A stretch of DNA of 64,000 nucleotides, taken from positions 2,463,501-2,527,500 of the forward strand of contig NZ_PDJB01000001.1 in assembly GCF_002563895.1 (NCBI RefSeq). The letters run 5' to 3'. Shown here in pieces: positions 52,514 through 64,000 of this stretch. A program made the translations under genes and the position numbers. Each line of letters begins with the position of its first letter. Positions within the stretch are counted from its first letter, which is position 1. Below the pieces are notes generated by a model. It saw nothing but the letters and a program-made list of their open reading frames with translations. It searched no databases and was not told where the DNA came from. This DNA comes from Pseudomonas lurida. GTDB lineage: Bacteria > Pseudomonadota > Gammaproteobacteria > Pseudomonadales > Pseudomonadaceae.

Positions 52514-64000
<11,487 letters not shown>

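Overview
The window looks like a chromosomal segment of a fluorescent Pseudomonas (P. fluorescens group). The reasons are the high G+C, three Pseudomonas-type REP doublets of the GTGGGAGC type, an amiE-amiB pair, and three collinear nonribosomal peptide synthetase (NRPS) genes whose N-termini and module layout are those of the pyoverdine side-chain synthetases. No rRNA, tRNA or CRISPR array was seen.

Layout. 1-1.1 kb: 3' part of the potassium transporter gene kup. 1.15-3.0 kb (minus): a DCC/DUF393 - folE - SDR operon behind four phased TGTA(C/T) repeats that resemble operators of B12-dependent MerR photoreceptors (CarH/LitR). 3.2-6.3 kb: periplasmic hydroxyisourate hydrolase and HbpS-like protein, divergent from a CopRS/HprRS-type two-component pair, with a CATTAC-N6-GTAATG box between them. 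6.4-12.8 kb (minus): a seven-gene operon encoding a PotABCD-like ABC importer and a three-subunit HcnABC-like flavin dehydrogenase, with a divergent IclR regulator. 14-18 kb (minus): a histidine kinase fused to an NCS1-type transporter, plus a LuxR-type response regulator. 18.3-23.3 kb (plus): an UrtABCDE-like short-chain amide/urea importer in which urtC carries a one-base frameshift. 23.3-24.5 kb: an orphan type III effector-like gene behind a full-consensus hrp box. 24.7-26.3 kb: a chemoreceptor. 26.5-30.2 kb: formamidase fmdA, fmdB, aliphatic amidase amiE and chaperone amiB. 30.2-33.4 kb: a MATE pump, a TetR repressor and an MFS transporter, with twin operators. 33.5 kb: a hicA toxin-gene remnant. 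33.8-64 kb: three pyoverdine NRPS genes, the last one running off the window.

How they fit together. The kinase/regulator pair, the ABC importer, the formamidase and the amidase form a probable amide sensing, uptake and hydrolysis system. A TACGTCA-based 16-bp motif occurs upstream of both the importer and fmdA, so one regulator may control both. The NRPS genes carry nine adenylation domains (the ninth incomplete). Read by their specificity residues they give D-Ser-Ser-X-D-Ser-Ser-Y-X-Y-Ser. I infer X = formyl-hydroxyornithine and Y = Lys: the two X positions would supply the two hydroxamate ligands a pyoverdine needs beside its chromophore catechol.

The adenylation-domain DNA shows strong signs of recent internal recombination. 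Two Ser domains are nearly identical over about 850 bp, one of them is a mosaic of two sister domains, and the two X domains are nearly identical over about 1.37 kb.
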